Assembly (NCBI RefSeq): GCF_030372765.1
Contig: NZ_JAUCMW010000004.1
Span: 62,001-126,000 of the forward strand
DNA from: Labilibaculum sp. K2S
GTDB taxonomy: Bacteria; Bacteroidota; Bacteroidia; Bacteroidales; Marinifilaceae
DNA: 64,000 nucleotides
Reading direction: 5' to 3'
A program made the translations under genes and the position numbers. Shown piece by piece: positions 53,830 through 63,673 of the stretch (within the stretch, counting starts at the first letter, position 1; each line of letters begins with the position of its first letter). Under the pieces are notes generated by a model. The model worked only from the letters and a program-made list of their open reading frames with translations. It ran no database searches and was not told where the DNA came from.

Positions 53830-54999
53830 CTAGATCAATTCAATTCCCAATAAACCACAGGCCAATTGTAGTTTCTCAAGCTGGTTCCCTTGTAAAATCA
53901 GGTGATGATTTCCCAGAGGATTTTCCTTTAATTTAGCAATTGCAGACAGAGGTAATTTTACCTCAATTTGCGTGCGGCAGGCTGTTGCATATTTCGGACG
54001 ATCCAAAACTTCGCCTGTGGTGATAAAAGCCTTGTTTAATTCGCTGTTGAAACGAAAAACAGTAATGTTATTGTAACGGTACATTCCCTGAATCGCAGTT
54101 CCCAAACCTGTTTCAAAATGAGTCGTTACCTCATAATCCGATAGTAAATTGGTTCCAATTGTGCAATGAGCGAATAAAGCAGTTTCTTCTGATATTTTGG
54201 CAACGTTTGCCATCCACGGAATTGAACCGGAAATTTCTTTGGCAAACATCATCCCCACAATACTTGCCAAGTCACCTTCGCAGCCCGCAGGTATTTGCTG
54301 ATCGTTAAAAAGAGACAATGCCAGACAGGCAGTTACCGATTTCTGACGAACCAAAGGAAAACACTCAACAGTTAAGGCATCCAATTTCTCATTCTCAACG
54401 CAATCTTTCAGGATATTGTAAATTTTCGAAGCATTCAGTTTCTCCTGATGATCCGTATATTCAAATTTGCTTAAAAAATCATTGTTAATTTCAGCATCCT
54501 CGAAACTGCAAAGGCTTTTCCAATCAATTTGTTTCAAATTGATTCCCAACTTACTCATCAAGACATTCTTCTCAACACTTGAAGCAATCAGCCAATCGGA
54601 AACATTGCCAATTAAACCCAGCTGCTTTCCCTTTAAAGCTTCAATAGCCGAAGCTACTTCTATGTACTTTGACATATACACCTTCATTTCCTCCGAATTC
54701 GAAAGCAATACAGAACTTATCCCTTCGCGATTCATCCACGCCTTAATTTCCAGAGCGGCTGCATTCGAATTGTCCAATTCATTCGACAGAATAATATAAA
54801 ATCTATTTTTTTCTGCCAATAATTTAGCGGCATGTTCGCTCCCGCCACTCAAAATAAATAAGATATCCGCATCATCTTCAACAAATTGGATATTTGCTTC
54901 AAGATCGGAAAGCACGTCCAAAAATCTTTTCTTGCCCAGTTCAATGTATTTGGCCTCAGCCTCCTTAAAGGCCAGAATTTTTACTCGTAATTGAATCAT
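53830..54999 (-). CDS. L-fucose/L-arabinose isomerase-fold protein
   Basis: 389 residues. Features include VECFPLVRQKSVTACLALSLF followed by GCEGDLASIVGMM, the glutamate/aspartate metal region, and ALFAHCTIGTNLL in the C-terminal barrel. This is the pattern of proteins in the fucose isomerase fold family, often of unknown substrate. It may isomerise an aldose, but the N-terminal half is short and divergent. It is divergent from a Gfo/Idh oxidoreductase, which supports a sugar-related role. Confidence 0.7.
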   Translation of the reverse strand: MIQLRVKILAFKEAEAKYIELGKKRFLDVLSDLEANIQFVEDDADILFILSGGSEHAAKLLAEKNRFYIILSNELDNSNAAALEIKAWMNREGISSVLLSNSEEMKVYMSKYIEVASAIEALKGKQLGLIGNVSDWLIASSVEKNVLMSKLGINLKQIDWKSLCSFEDAEINNDFLSKFEYTDHQEKLNASKIYNILKDCVENEKLDALTVECFPLVRQKSVTACLALSLFNDQQIPAGCEGDLASIVGMMFAKEISGSIPWMANVAKISEETALFAHCTIGTNLLSDYEVTTHFETGLGTAIQGMYRYNNITVFRFNSELNKAFITTGEVLDRPKYATACRTQIEVKLPLSAIAKLKENPLGNHHLILQGNQLEKLQLACGLLGIELI

Positions 55000-55228
55000 T
55001 AGAATCGTTTAAAGTTTTGATTTGTTTCAACGGACTTGAATGGCATTCAAAAATACAAAATATATGATATTCTCAAAGATTACGCATTCTAAAATGTCTC
55101 CGCCATACAAATTTCAGGAACTCAAAATTCAAAATAAAAACAAGGAAGAGCTTCTGTTTCAAAAGACAAAAAATCCCTATCTTGCATAGCTAATTCGCAT
55201 TGAAAATACACATATCAAACCAGACAAA

Positions 55229-56215
55229 ATGAAGAATTCAGATACAAAAATAATACGTTGGGGAATATTAGGTTGTGGTAATGTAACCGAAGTTAAAAGC
55301 GGCCCGGCTTATCAAAAAACGGACGGATTCGAAATTAGTGCTGTTATGCGCCGCGATGCAGACAAAGCGCAGGATTATGCAAAAAGACATCATATTACTA
55401 AGTTCTATGCCAATGCTGACGAATTAATTAATGACAATGAAATTGATGCCATATATATTGCAACACCTCCTGATTCGCACAAATATTACGCTCTAAAAGT
55501 TGCTAAAGCAGGAAAAACCTGCTGCATAGAAAAACCACTGGCTCCAAATTATCAGGACTGTCTGGAAATCTGTGAAGCATTTAAAATAAAAAGTCTCCCC
55601 TTATTTGCAGCATACTACCGCCGTTCCCTGCCTCGTTTTCAACAGGTAAAAACATGGCTTGAAAATGATTCAATTGGAGAAGTAAGACATATCCGATGGC
55701 ATTTGAGTAAACCGGCAAACGAAATGGATCTGTCTGGCAAATACAATTGGCGAACCGATTCGAAAATAGCGCCAGGTGGCTACTTCGACGATTTAGCGAG
55801 TCATGGACTTGACTTAATCATCTATCTATTTGGCAATATAAAATCAGTATCCGGCTTTAGTACTAATCAGCAGGGCCTGTACGATGCAAAAGATGCTGTA
55901 ACGGCTTGTTGGCTGCACGAAAATGGCATTACCGGAACAGGAAGTTGGAATTTTGGCTGCAGTCAAAGAGAAGATCGAGTGGAAATATTTGGCAGCAAAG
56001 GCAAAATTGAATTTTCTATTTTCGACGATGCCCCACTCTTGCTGACAAACGAAAATGGCACAGAGGAACTATTCATCGAAAATCCGGAAAACATTCAGAT
56101 TTATCATGTTGAAAATATGAGAGAAGATCTTTTAGGCAACAGCAAACACCCATCTACCGGAGAAACTGCAGCCCATACCAGTTGGGTTATGGATAAAATA
56201 CTTGGTAATTTGTAA
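55229..56215 (+). CDS. Gfo/Idh/MocA-family oxidoreductase
   Basis: 328 residues. The Rossmann part has GILGCGNVTEVKSGPAYQ and YIATPPDSHKYYAL. The central CIEKPLAPN holds the catalytic Lys. The C-terminal dimer domain has the WRTDSKIAPGGYFDDLASHGLD segment. It oxidises or reduces a sugar or inositol-like substrate with NAD(P). It is divergent from the isomerase-like gene across 229 bp. Confidence 0.9.
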   Translation: MKNSDTKIIRWGILGCGNVTEVKSGPAYQKTDGFEISAVMRRDADKAQDYAKRHHITKFYANADELINDNEIDAIYIATPPDSHKYYALKVAKAGKTCCIEKPLAPNYQDCLEICEAFKIKSLPLFAAYYRRSLPRFQQVKTWLENDSIGEVRHIRWHLSKPANEMDLSGKYNWRTDSKIAPGGYFDDLASHGLDLIIYLFGNIKSVSGFSTNQQGLYDAKDAVTACWLHENGITGTGSWNFGCSQREDRVEIFGSKGKIEFSIFDDAPLLLTNENGTEELFIENPENIQIYHVENMREDLLGNSKHPSTGETAAHTSWVMDKILGNL

Positions 56216-56259
56216 GCCATCAGTAAGCTCTCATAACACTATGTGCTGCAACGAGGATA

Positions 56260-56817
56260 CTATTTATATGTCCTCATATTTTCCAATACATTTTTAGAAT
56301 AATTAATATCTGAAAATACTGCAGAAAACTTTTCACCTTTTGAACAATGAACAGCAAATCCAAGCATTAGACTACTATCATTACATTCTAATCTAAAATG
56401 TCTCACTAATTCCCAATTTACATTATCAGTTGAACAATGAAATGAAAATTCTTCACCTTTCTTTGCTATTGAAAAATAAACAAAATCATCAGTAATTTTT
56501 ATTGAATTACAATCATCTGAAAATCCCCGTGTAACAACTGTTGTTTCTTTTTTTATCGAATTTCCAAAACAGAGTTTCGCCCATAAATTATTATCCTGAT
56601 AAATTACTAAAGATGCAACATCATATACTTCTCTTAATTCAGCAGTAATTTTCGCACTTATTATAAAATTACCATCGGGATGGAACAACACCATTGGTGC
56701 ATTTTGCATATAATAATTACCGCTTGGGCTATTAAAAAGGTTTGTCTTTTCATTTGAGGTGATTTTTAATAGAATTGAGGTTCTTATCTGGGGCACTTTA
56801 ACTCTAACAGCCCCCAC
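56260..56817 (-). pseudogene. DUF1349-like protein, 5' end replaced by a repeat
   Basis: About 185 codons are open but begin at GTG, and the first ~15 codons lie in a dispersed repeat (56772-56819) that also occurs at 60084-60132. From residue 16 on, KITSNEKTNLF, YYMQNAPMVL, DVASLVIYQDNNLWAKLCFG and VVTRGFSDDCNS are typical of DUF1349, a concanavalin-like domain with beta-xylosidase relatives. The family normally has about 20 further N-terminal residues. So the native start is lost. It may still be translated at a low level. Confidence 0.7.
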
Positions 56818-56819
56818 TG
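56772..56819. repeat. Short dispersed repeat at the 5' end of the DUF1349 gene
   Basis: GAATTGAG, TCTTAT(T/C)TGGG, CACTTT and AACTCTAACAG are shared with 60084-60132 in the same order. Confidence 0.75.
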
Positions 56820-56969
56820 CCCCACGATTTTAGCCTGCTTACTGCATCACCTCAATCACGCTTGAGAAATACATCCAAGCCTTTTTATTACTTACCACCC
56901 GATAAAATTGTGTGGCAGTGGAGTCAATTTTTGAGAACGACTATTACTCTTGAAGACTTCTACATGTAT

Positions 56970-59684
56970 TCATTTCGCAAAATACGATTGAACTAATGAT
57001 AATAATATATTTGGATTGATGGGTTTTGAAATGTAATTGTTACAACCTGCGCCTATGGCTTTTTCCTTATCTCCTTCAAGGACAAAAGCCGTTTGGGCAA
57101 TAATAATTACTTCTTTATTAAACTCCCTTATTTCCCGGGTAGCTTCATAGCCGTTCATGCCAGGCATTTGAATATCCATTAACACCAAATCAATGTCAGG
57201 ATTATTGTGGCAGGTTTCAACGGCATGTGTTCCCGTGTTTACTTTCAGTATTTCCCTGCTAAATTTCTCCAGCTCTATCGAAATTAACATTTCAGAGGTC
57301 TTATCGTCTTCGGCAATTAATACTTTTAATCCCAAATTTTCAGGAATTACGGTCTTTTCTTCGGTATCAGGATGAACAGCAGCAAGGATTTTGACTTTTT
57401 TATCGATATCAATATTACTGGGAAGTGTAAAAAAGAAAGTTGAGCCCTTGGATTCTTCGCTATCTACCCAAATTTTACCACCCAACATTTCTACGTAAGC
57501 CTTTGAAATGGCTAATCCTAATCCTACTCCTTGTCGTGCCATTTTATCGGCAATATCAGCTTGAATAAAACGTTCAAAAATGACTTCAATCTTTTCTTTT
57601 GGAATTCCTATCCCTGTATCTTTTACATAGAATTCCATTTTTTCTCCTTTTACTGCATATCCAAACTCTATCGTTCCCTTGTCGGTATATTTTATGGCAT
57701 TTTTAACCAGATTTGAAAGTATCCCATAGAACTTTTCACCATCGGTGATTATAATAGATTCATATTCATCCAATTCACACCTAAAGGAGAGTTTGAGTTT
57801 TTTATGATAGGCATCGAGTTTTAAAGAATCGTAAACAAATTGCAACTGATTGTTTATATTTGTTTCGGAAAGGTGAATGTCAATTATTCCCGATTCTATT
57901 TTGGAAATGTTAATAATGTCGTTTATAATGTTGAGCATGCGCTCACCGCTTTCTTCGATAATTCGAATGTACTTTTTTTGTTGCTCACCAGATAATTTCG
58001 GTTCATTAAGCAGGCCGGCAAAGCCCAAAATACCGTTCATAGGAGTACGGATTTCATGACTCATATTGGCCAGGAAGGCTGATTTTAACCGGTCGCTTTC
58101 TTCGGCTTTTTCTTTGGCTTTTAGTAAATCAGACTCTGCTTTTTTGCGGTCAGTAATATCTAACCCAACCCCTACTATACCAGCCTGTTTATCAGACATT
58201 GATATGGGATTAACTATGCTCAAATAGTGTACTCCGTTAACATTTGATTCAAAAATAGCAGATTCACCCGAAAGCGCTTTGTTTATTGCTTCTATTGTTT
58301 GGGGAAAATCTTTGTATAAATCAAAAACAGATTGCCCGACTATCTGATTGGGCAATAAGCATAAACCTTTAAGACCTGCCCCAATGGAAAGATTGAAAAT
58401 GCCGCTTTTGTCTATCAAATAAAATACAATAGGCAGATTTTCAACAGCAGTACTAATTAAAGCTTCGTTTTTTATTAATTCCTGTTCTGCTTTTTTGCGC
58501 TGGGTAATATCCCTGCCAATTCCTAATACGCCTATAAATGTTCCATCACTCTCGTATATAGGGGTTTTTATTGTTTCTATTATTTCCTTGTGTCCATCGG
58601 CAAAAGTCAATTCTTCCTCATTTATGCTTGGTTTATCTGCAACAGCGGCTTCGTTATCCTTTTGCCTGAAAAAGTCGGCAAATTCTTTGTTCACGAAGTT
58701 ATAATCAGTTTTTCCTACAATTTCTTTTTCAGCAGCTCCATATAATTGCTCAAACCGTTGATTGCATTGCAAATAAACTCCTTGTGGGTCTTTTAACCAA
58801 ACAAGATCGGGGAGCGTGTCAATTAGTACCCGTAAACGATTTTTACTTATTCTGAGTTCTTCTTCAACCTGTTTAAAGTCATTAATATCCTTTCTTATGC
58901 CAACTATACGTTTAATTTTACCTTGGTTGTCTTTATCAATAATATGGCCTTTAACCTGATGCCATCGGTAACTTCCATTCGCATGCAGCATTCGGGCTTC
59001 ATAATCATAGCTATCTTCTTTGTAAGCAAGCACATTGTTTATTTTAGCCCGAACATATTCCCTGTCATCGGGATGTATTCTGGTAAACCAAACCGTTCGG
59101 TCCGATGGCTCGGCTACCGGCTCATACCCAAGCATGGTATAATATATGGGCGAGGCAAACCAGATATCACTCTCCACATTCCAATCCCAAATTCCAATTT
59201 TTGTAGCTTCCAGAGTTACACGCAAGCGTTCCTCTCCAATATACAATGCTTCTTCAACCAATTTACGATCCGTAAAATCAATAAGCATTCCGCTAATTGC
59301 AGGTTTCCCTTTATAGGGCATTAAATTTCCAAGAACTCTTATCCATACTATACTTCCGTCTTTTTTTACTCCACGAAACTCATATTCAATCGATTTTGAT
59401 TCTTTGGAAATTCGTTTTCTAATATTCTCTTTTACAATATTTTTATCACTTTCGAAAGCGAGAGATACAGGGCTCATTTTATCCACAATTTCCTCGTATG
59501 AGTATCCGAATATTTCACAGAATTTTTTATTAACGTATCTAAAAGAATCATCCTGAATAATATATACTCCGGTAAGTGAATGTTCTACTATATCCCGATA
59601 TTTTGCTTCTGAATCCAAATAGGGCTGATTTCTTTTCTTTTTGAAAAGAAAGTGTAGGTTTCGCAATGAATTGAAATTAACCAT
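56970..59684 (-). CDS. Hybrid sensor histidine kinase with four PAS domains and a receiver
   Basis: 904 residues. Four PAS/PAC blocks lie at about 25-145, 150-275, 280-400 and 405-520 (each ends in DFTDRK, DINDFK, DITQRK or DITDRK). HisKA has FLANMSHEIRTPMNGIL (H near 547), then an ATPase domain with NLVKNAIKYT, DTGIGIP and GVGLGLAISKAYVEMLG. The C-terminal receiver has IAEDDKTSE and LMDIQMPGMNGYEA (acceptor Asp near 838). There are no membrane segments, so it is a soluble multi-input sensor. No partner regulator is adjacent. Confidence 0.93.
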   Translation of the reverse strand: MVNFNSLRNLHFLFKKKRNQPYLDSEAKYRDIVEHSLTGVYIIQDDSFRYVNKKFCEIFGYSYEEIVDKMSPVSLAFESDKNIVKENIRKRISKESKSIEYEFRGVKKDGSIVWIRVLGNLMPYKGKPAISGMLIDFTDRKLVEEALYIGEERLRVTLEATKIGIWDWNVESDIWFASPIYYTMLGYEPVAEPSDRTVWFTRIHPDDREYVRAKINNVLAYKEDSYDYEARMLHANGSYRWHQVKGHIIDKDNQGKIKRIVGIRKDINDFKQVEEELRISKNRLRVLIDTLPDLVWLKDPQGVYLQCNQRFEQLYGAAEKEIVGKTDYNFVNKEFADFFRQKDNEAAVADKPSINEEELTFADGHKEIIETIKTPIYESDGTFIGVLGIGRDITQRKKAEQELIKNEALISTAVENLPIVFYLIDKSGIFNLSIGAGLKGLCLLPNQIVGQSVFDLYKDFPQTIEAINKALSGESAIFESNVNGVHYLSIVNPISMSDKQAGIVGVGLDITDRKKAESDLLKAKEKAEESDRLKSAFLANMSHEIRTPMNGILGFAGLLNEPKLSGEQQKKYIRIIEESGERMLNIINDIINISKIESGIIDIHLSETNINNQLQFVYDSLKLDAYHKKLKLSFRCELDEYESIIITDGEKFYGILSNLVKNAIKYTDKGTIEFGYAVKGEKMEFYVKDTGIGIPKEKIEVIFERFIQADIADKMARQGVGLGLAISKAYVEMLGGKIWVDSEESKGSTFFFTLPSNIDIDKKVKILAAVHPDTEEKTVIPENLGLKVLIAEDDKTSEMLISIELEKFSREILKVNTGTHAVETCHNNPDIDLVLMDIQMPGMNGYEATREIREFNKEVIIIAQTAFVLEGDKEKAIGAGCNNYISKPINPNILLSLVQSYFAK

Positions 59685-59997
59685 ATTTCGATTTTTTTAG
59701 TTATTTTCTATGCCTCTGAAGATCAACACATAATAAAAATAGCGAAAATAGGGGAGTTTTAATTTCTTTTTTAAAAAATGTGAAATTTCTTTAAGATATC
59801 CATGCAAATATTAATTAGTTATCCCATGATTCGCATAGTATATCGTCTAATTGTAAAAATCTATCAATAGAGCAAGTACAGGTAAGTGTTTGTTTTTATG
59901 TTTCCAGTCCAATTAGCGGCATCATATTGTTGTTTGGCCAAATCCATTTTTGATTCTTAATGTCGAATTATTGCAGTCTCTCAGCACTGGCTATAAT

Positions 59998-60085
59998 ATC
60001 AGTTTGTCTAAAAACTTATCAAACTACTTAATTCAATTTTAAATATAGCTGTTTTAAGAATACATAAAAATTAAAAACCCTTTGA
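59998..60085. repeat. AT-rich dispersed repeat, copy 1
   Basis: Shares TCAG(T/C)(T/C)TGTCTAAAAAC, ATCAAACT, TAAATATAGC and ACATAAAAA blocks with 61576-61662. It is followed at once by the 60084 repeat. The rest of the 576-bp gap (59685-60260) shows no gene. Confidence 0.7.
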
Positions 60086-60132
60086 ATTGAGACTCTTATT
60101 TGGGACACTTTTAACTCTAACAGTCCTCACTG
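60084..60132. repeat. Short dispersed repeat, second copy
   Basis: Matches 56772-56819 (the 5' end of the DUF1349 gene) in about 40 of 48 positions by eye. Confidence 0.75.
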
Positions 60133-60185
60133 GTAAATTGTATGAGTAGGCAGATTTTGTGACACTTACCTATCAAAATGCATTG

Positions 60186-60256
60186 AAATTTTAGCGGACT
60201 GTAAATCATGATATTTAGCACTTTCCTGCTATTACTTATACAAAATGTTGACAGCA
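60186..60256 (-). repeat. Post-stop repeat, copy after protease gene
   Basis: AATTTTAGCGGACTG, TGATATTTAGCACTTTCC and GCTATTACTTATAC resemble 11706-11800. It begins right past the protease stop. Confidence 0.5.
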
Positions 60257-60260
60257 GTAC

Positions 60261-61535
60261 TTATTCAAATCTGATAAACATCTTGTCAAAATTAATAATC
60301 ATTGTGTCAAATTTTTGAATCAAGTCCTGTCCAATATTTCCATAAACAGTTTCACTTTCTTTTATTTTTTCTTTTAATAAGCTTATATTCTGAAGTTTTA
60401 CTTGCTCTCCTCCAATATTTAAGATGTAATCAATATTGTACCCGTCAAATTCCTTTCTTCCGCCTGCACCTCCAAAACTGATTGTTTCAGATTGGTAATT
60501 TTTATCTATTTCCTCTTGATTCTCTTCATAAAATCTTTGATATAACATGGTTTGGTCAGCACCTGTATCAAAGGTAAAATGTTTGTCGTTGATATAGATT
60601 AATGGCGTTAATCCATTCATTGCCATATTAGAACATTCTGAAGATGTTGACTCTACAAGGGGAACGATAAAGTCGCCCTTTGGGGTTATCCTGATTTCCT
60701 TTAGTGCTTCAATCACAGGAAAACCTAATATACCATATATCTGATAATTAATTTGGGGAAAAGAAAGTGCATCATCCGGTAAAACCAGAAAAATTACATT
60801 GAAAAGGTCAATATTTCCCATGCTTAACTTATTACATACGGCTAGCTTTGCCAAAACTTTATCTCCTGTGATTGTCCCAACTTCTATATCAACAGGAATT
60901 ATTTTCATATTTAGCTGTTTTGCAACAGATAGAGAAGTGGTTGATAAATTAGCTCCTGTGTCAAAAATAAAATTTACTGAATCATTACCAGCAAACATTT
61001 TTAACGTGTTTAAGCCTGCAATATCTTTCTCCATTTTAATGTTTGTCATTTTTTTAACATCAACTTTTTGCGCGGGAGTGTTTTCTAATGCAGTCCATAT
61101 TTTAAGACTATTTTCATAGTCGTCTGTTTGCTCATTGTCTATATACTTTTTATAATCACTTAATATGGTTAGAATCGTATTTTTTGCTTCCTTATAATTA
61201 TATAGTTTCAAGGCATTGTCGTACTTTGTTTCGTACAATTTAAATTGAAGTGAATCTAGAATAGAATTCTCATTTTTTATTAAATCCTCAATAGTCTGTT
61301 CTGATGCTCCAAGTTTGTTAAAAGCGTTGTCCAAAACTGCTATAATGAATTTTTGATAAGGCTTTGACAAAGCATTTTTGTTTAATTCAAACTGCTCTTT
61401 AGCTTTAAAAAAATTATTTTGCTCAGTTAATTCATAAATCTCATTAAATACTGTTTCATTATTTCTAACACAAGCATTTAAGCTCAATAAAATCCATAAA
61501 AAGATTGAAATTTCTTTTAATTGTTTCATTTTCAT
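60261..61535 (-). CDS. Retropepsin-like lipoprotein with two DTG aspartyl protease domains
   Basis: 424 residues. The lipobox SLNAC (C22) puts it in the outer or inner membrane. Residues 23-170 are helical. Two protease-like halves follow, each with its own catalytic triplet: FDTGANLST (D192) and FDTGADQTM (D323). Usually retropepsins dimerise through one such motif each, so this protein may form an active pair within a single chain. Targets are unknown. It is flanked by repeats. Confidence 0.82.
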   Translation of the reverse strand: MKMKQLKEISIFLWILLSLNACVRNNETVFNEIYELTEQNNFFKAKEQFELNKNALSKPYQKFIIAVLDNAFNKLGASEQTIEDLIKNENSILDSLQFKLYETKYDNALKLYNYKEAKNTILTILSDYKKYIDNEQTDDYENSLKIWTALENTPAQKVDVKKMTNIKMEKDIAGLNTLKMFAGNDSVNFIFDTGANLSTTSLSVAKQLNMKIIPVDIEVGTITGDKVLAKLAVCNKLSMGNIDLFNVIFLVLPDDALSFPQINYQIYGILGFPVIEALKEIRITPKGDFIVPLVESTSSECSNMAMNGLTPLIYINDKHFTFDTGADQTMLYQRFYEENQEEIDKNYQSETISFGGAGGRKEFDGYNIDYILNIGGEQVKLQNISLLKEKIKESETVYGNIGQDLIQKFDTMIINFDKMFIRFE

Positions 61536-61575
61536 ATACCATTAAGTTTCTCTATCATTCGTATTATCACCAACG

Positions 61576-61662
61576 TCAGTCTGTCTAAAAACCAATCAAA
61601 CTGCTCAATTAAGTCATAAATATAGCGGTTTAAAGCATACATAAAAACTGAAAATCTTTTTA
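61576..61662. repeat. AT-rich dispersed repeat, copy 2
   Basis: Matches 59998-60085. It lies between the protease start and the small secreted protein. Confidence 0.7.
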
Positions 61663-61697
61663 TTTGGAAATAGAATTGTTATTCTGATATTGACCTC

Positions 61698-61886
61698 TTA
61701 TTTGAACTTTAGCTTTATATTTGAGAGATACTTTCCTTCTTTAATTTTGTTTTGATCCCCCTGAATAAAATATTCTTCTGACGTTTTAGCTTTTCTGTTA
61801 ACATCCAGAACCTCTAAATATTCTGTTTGACCAAATAGTTGTAATGTGGTAAGACAAAGAATAAATCTCAATAATATTGATTTCAT
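61698..61886 (-). CDS. Small secreted protein, perhaps a truncated MORN-like protein
   Basis: 62 residues with a signal peptide (cut near FGQ). The mature part, EEYFIQGDQNKIKEGKYLSN, recalls a MORN/YwqK-type repeat, but only one unit remains. It is likely a remnant of a longer gene. It stops 36 bp before the AT-rich repeat. Confidence 0.5.
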   Translation of the reverse strand: MKSILLRFILCLTTLQLFGQTEYLEVLDVNRKAKTSEEYFIQGDQNKIKEGKYLSNIKLKFK

Positions 61887-62146
61887 TCGTTTTGTATTTT
61901 AAGAATATTATTTAATTACGATATGTATCGTGATGAACGATATTGTTAGGGATCGGATTCTTTTTATTCCCCTCAATCTATTCTTGCCATGTAATCAGCT
62001 TTCCCTTTGCTCCTGTACGATTTTATCCTGTGGTTTTAACTTATTAAATGCTACGCAATACAATCACCAAGGAGCGGGGAATCGTAGAACAATGTTACTG
62101 TGAGCAAATAGATCTATTGCAGTTGCTTTCAATCAGTGTCTAATGA

Positions 62147-62243
62147 GAGCCGTATGAATTGAGAGGTTTATTGCCTGTCCCGGTTTTTTTCGGGATACGG
62201 TTCTGTGAGAAGTTAGGGGTGAAATTCCCCTAACTTACTCGAT
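62147..62243 (+). mobile_element. 3' fragment of a group II intron (domains V and VI), domain V interrupted
   Basis: GAGCCGTATG and ATACGGTTCTG form the outer stem of domain V. In between, after GAATTGAGAGGTT, a GTCCCGG-T7-CGGGA palindrome replaces the normal tip. Domain VI follows (GTTAGGGG, loop, CCCCTAAC), and the end reads ACTCGAT. No reverse transcriptase is nearby. The 425-bp gap (61887-62311) holds no gene. The intron cannot splice in this form. Confidence 0.7.
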
Positions 62244-62311
62244 TACCGCCTGATGTTCTACCATCGAGCCTTGTAAACCATTATCAATATTGGGTTTTTG
62301 TGTCAATGTCG

Positions 62312-63484
62312 TTATACTTCCTTATTTGTCGGCTTGTGTGTTGCGTTTTTTACTTTTTTTGAAGGGATGTGAAATTTTGCCAACCAATCTTTTATCTTAT
62401 CAACCCATTTATTCACAAATTTATTGCTGCCATCATTTTCTTGATAATTTTTATTTCCAATTAAAAGAGCAATTGGTTTAAGTTCTTCATATTCCTCACA
62501 AACAACCTTTAACATTGCAGCAAACGGTAAAAACAAAATCATTCCGGCTATGCCCCATAGAACAGCGCCAACAATCAAGCTTAAAATGGCTGTTAAGGCA
62601 TTAATATTTATACTCCCCCCCACAATACGAGGAGTTATAAAATTATCGGAAACCAATTGTACAGCCCAAAACAAAATGGCAACTGCTACTGCCATCCAAA
62701 TTGAATCGAAAGAAACAAAAGCATAGATTACAGGAATTACAGCTCCCATTGTAGTCCCAATGTATGGTATTATGGCCAGTGCAGCACCTAAAAATCCGAA
62801 AAGGAAAGGATTGTCGATGCCAATAATCAACAACCCAATGCTGTTGGCTAATCCTATTATAACCGTAAGAATTACCATACCAAACAGGTATTTTTGTCCA
62901 ACCTGCTGAACCGATTTAAACATTTTTAATACCTTTTCGCGTTTGCTCTCGGGCGAAAAAGCCAAAAATGCCTTTGTTAATCCTTTTCTGTATATGAGGA
63001 ATAGAAAAGTAAATACAATTGTTGCCAGCAGTCCGGCTATAAAAGTTGCTGAATTGCTAACTGTTTTACTAACCAAAAACCCTCTTGAATCAGTAAGCCA
63101 ACCTTTCATGCGATTAAAAAGTTCACCCTTTTCCAGGTTTTCCATAAAACTCACATGCTTATTGATAAATAATGTAACATCGGCAAAAGCACGGATAACT
63201 TTATCTTGAAAATGCGTGAATTCTTGTGCTACATTAATAACCTGAGTTGAAAAAAAGTAAGTGACACCTCCAATTATTAAAATCACAGTGAAAATGGTGA
63301 GAAAAGCAGAAAGTGTTTTAGCAATTTTCCATTTCTCAAATCTTTTTGTCAGCGGAAGCAGAATGAATGAAAGAAGCAAAGCAATACTTAAAGGAATGAG
63401 AATTGATTTCGCAAAAACCAGTATTGCAAACAGCAAAAATGCGGTAGCTATGGCGTAAAACAGCTTTTGAAACGATAGATTCAT
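62312..63484 (-). CDS. AI-2E family permease (PF01594)
   Basis: 390 residues with about eight helices. The central SPESKREKVLKMFKSVQQVGQKYLFG and late VQLVSDNFITPRIVGGSININALTAILSLIVG are signatures. The family transports various small molecules, some of them autoinducers or organic acids; the substrate is not given by the sequence. The C-terminal ~50 residues are basic and hydrophilic. Confidence 0.87.
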   Translation of the reverse strand: MNLSFQKLFYAIATAFLLFAILVFAKSILIPLSIALLLSFILLPLTKRFEKWKIAKTLSAFLTIFTVILIIGGVTYFFSTQVINVAQEFTHFQDKVIRAFADVTLFINKHVSFMENLEKGELFNRMKGWLTDSRGFLVSKTVSNSATFIAGLLATIVFTFLFLIYRKGLTKAFLAFSPESKREKVLKMFKSVQQVGQKYLFGMVILTVIIGLANSIGLLIIGIDNPFLFGFLGAALAIIPYIGTTMGAVIPVIYAFVSFDSIWMAVAVAILFWAVQLVSDNFITPRIVGGSININALTAILSLIVGAVLWGIAGMILFLPFAAMLKVVCEEYEELKPIALLIGNKNYQENDGSNKFVNKWVDKIKDWLAKFHIPSKKVKNATHKPTNKEV

Positions 63485-63673
63485 TTTATCTTGTTATTAG
63501 ATTAATCTTCTATCCAAAGGTCAGGTGTTTTCAGTATGAGACTCTTACACAATTTTGAGAATGTGTTGCATTATTCCCACTTTATAACAAACAGTATCAA
63601 GTCCTGATTCTTCGGTCTTAATACTTGTTTCTTGCTTCTTTTGTCTTTCTACTAAATAGTTACAAGAGCACAA

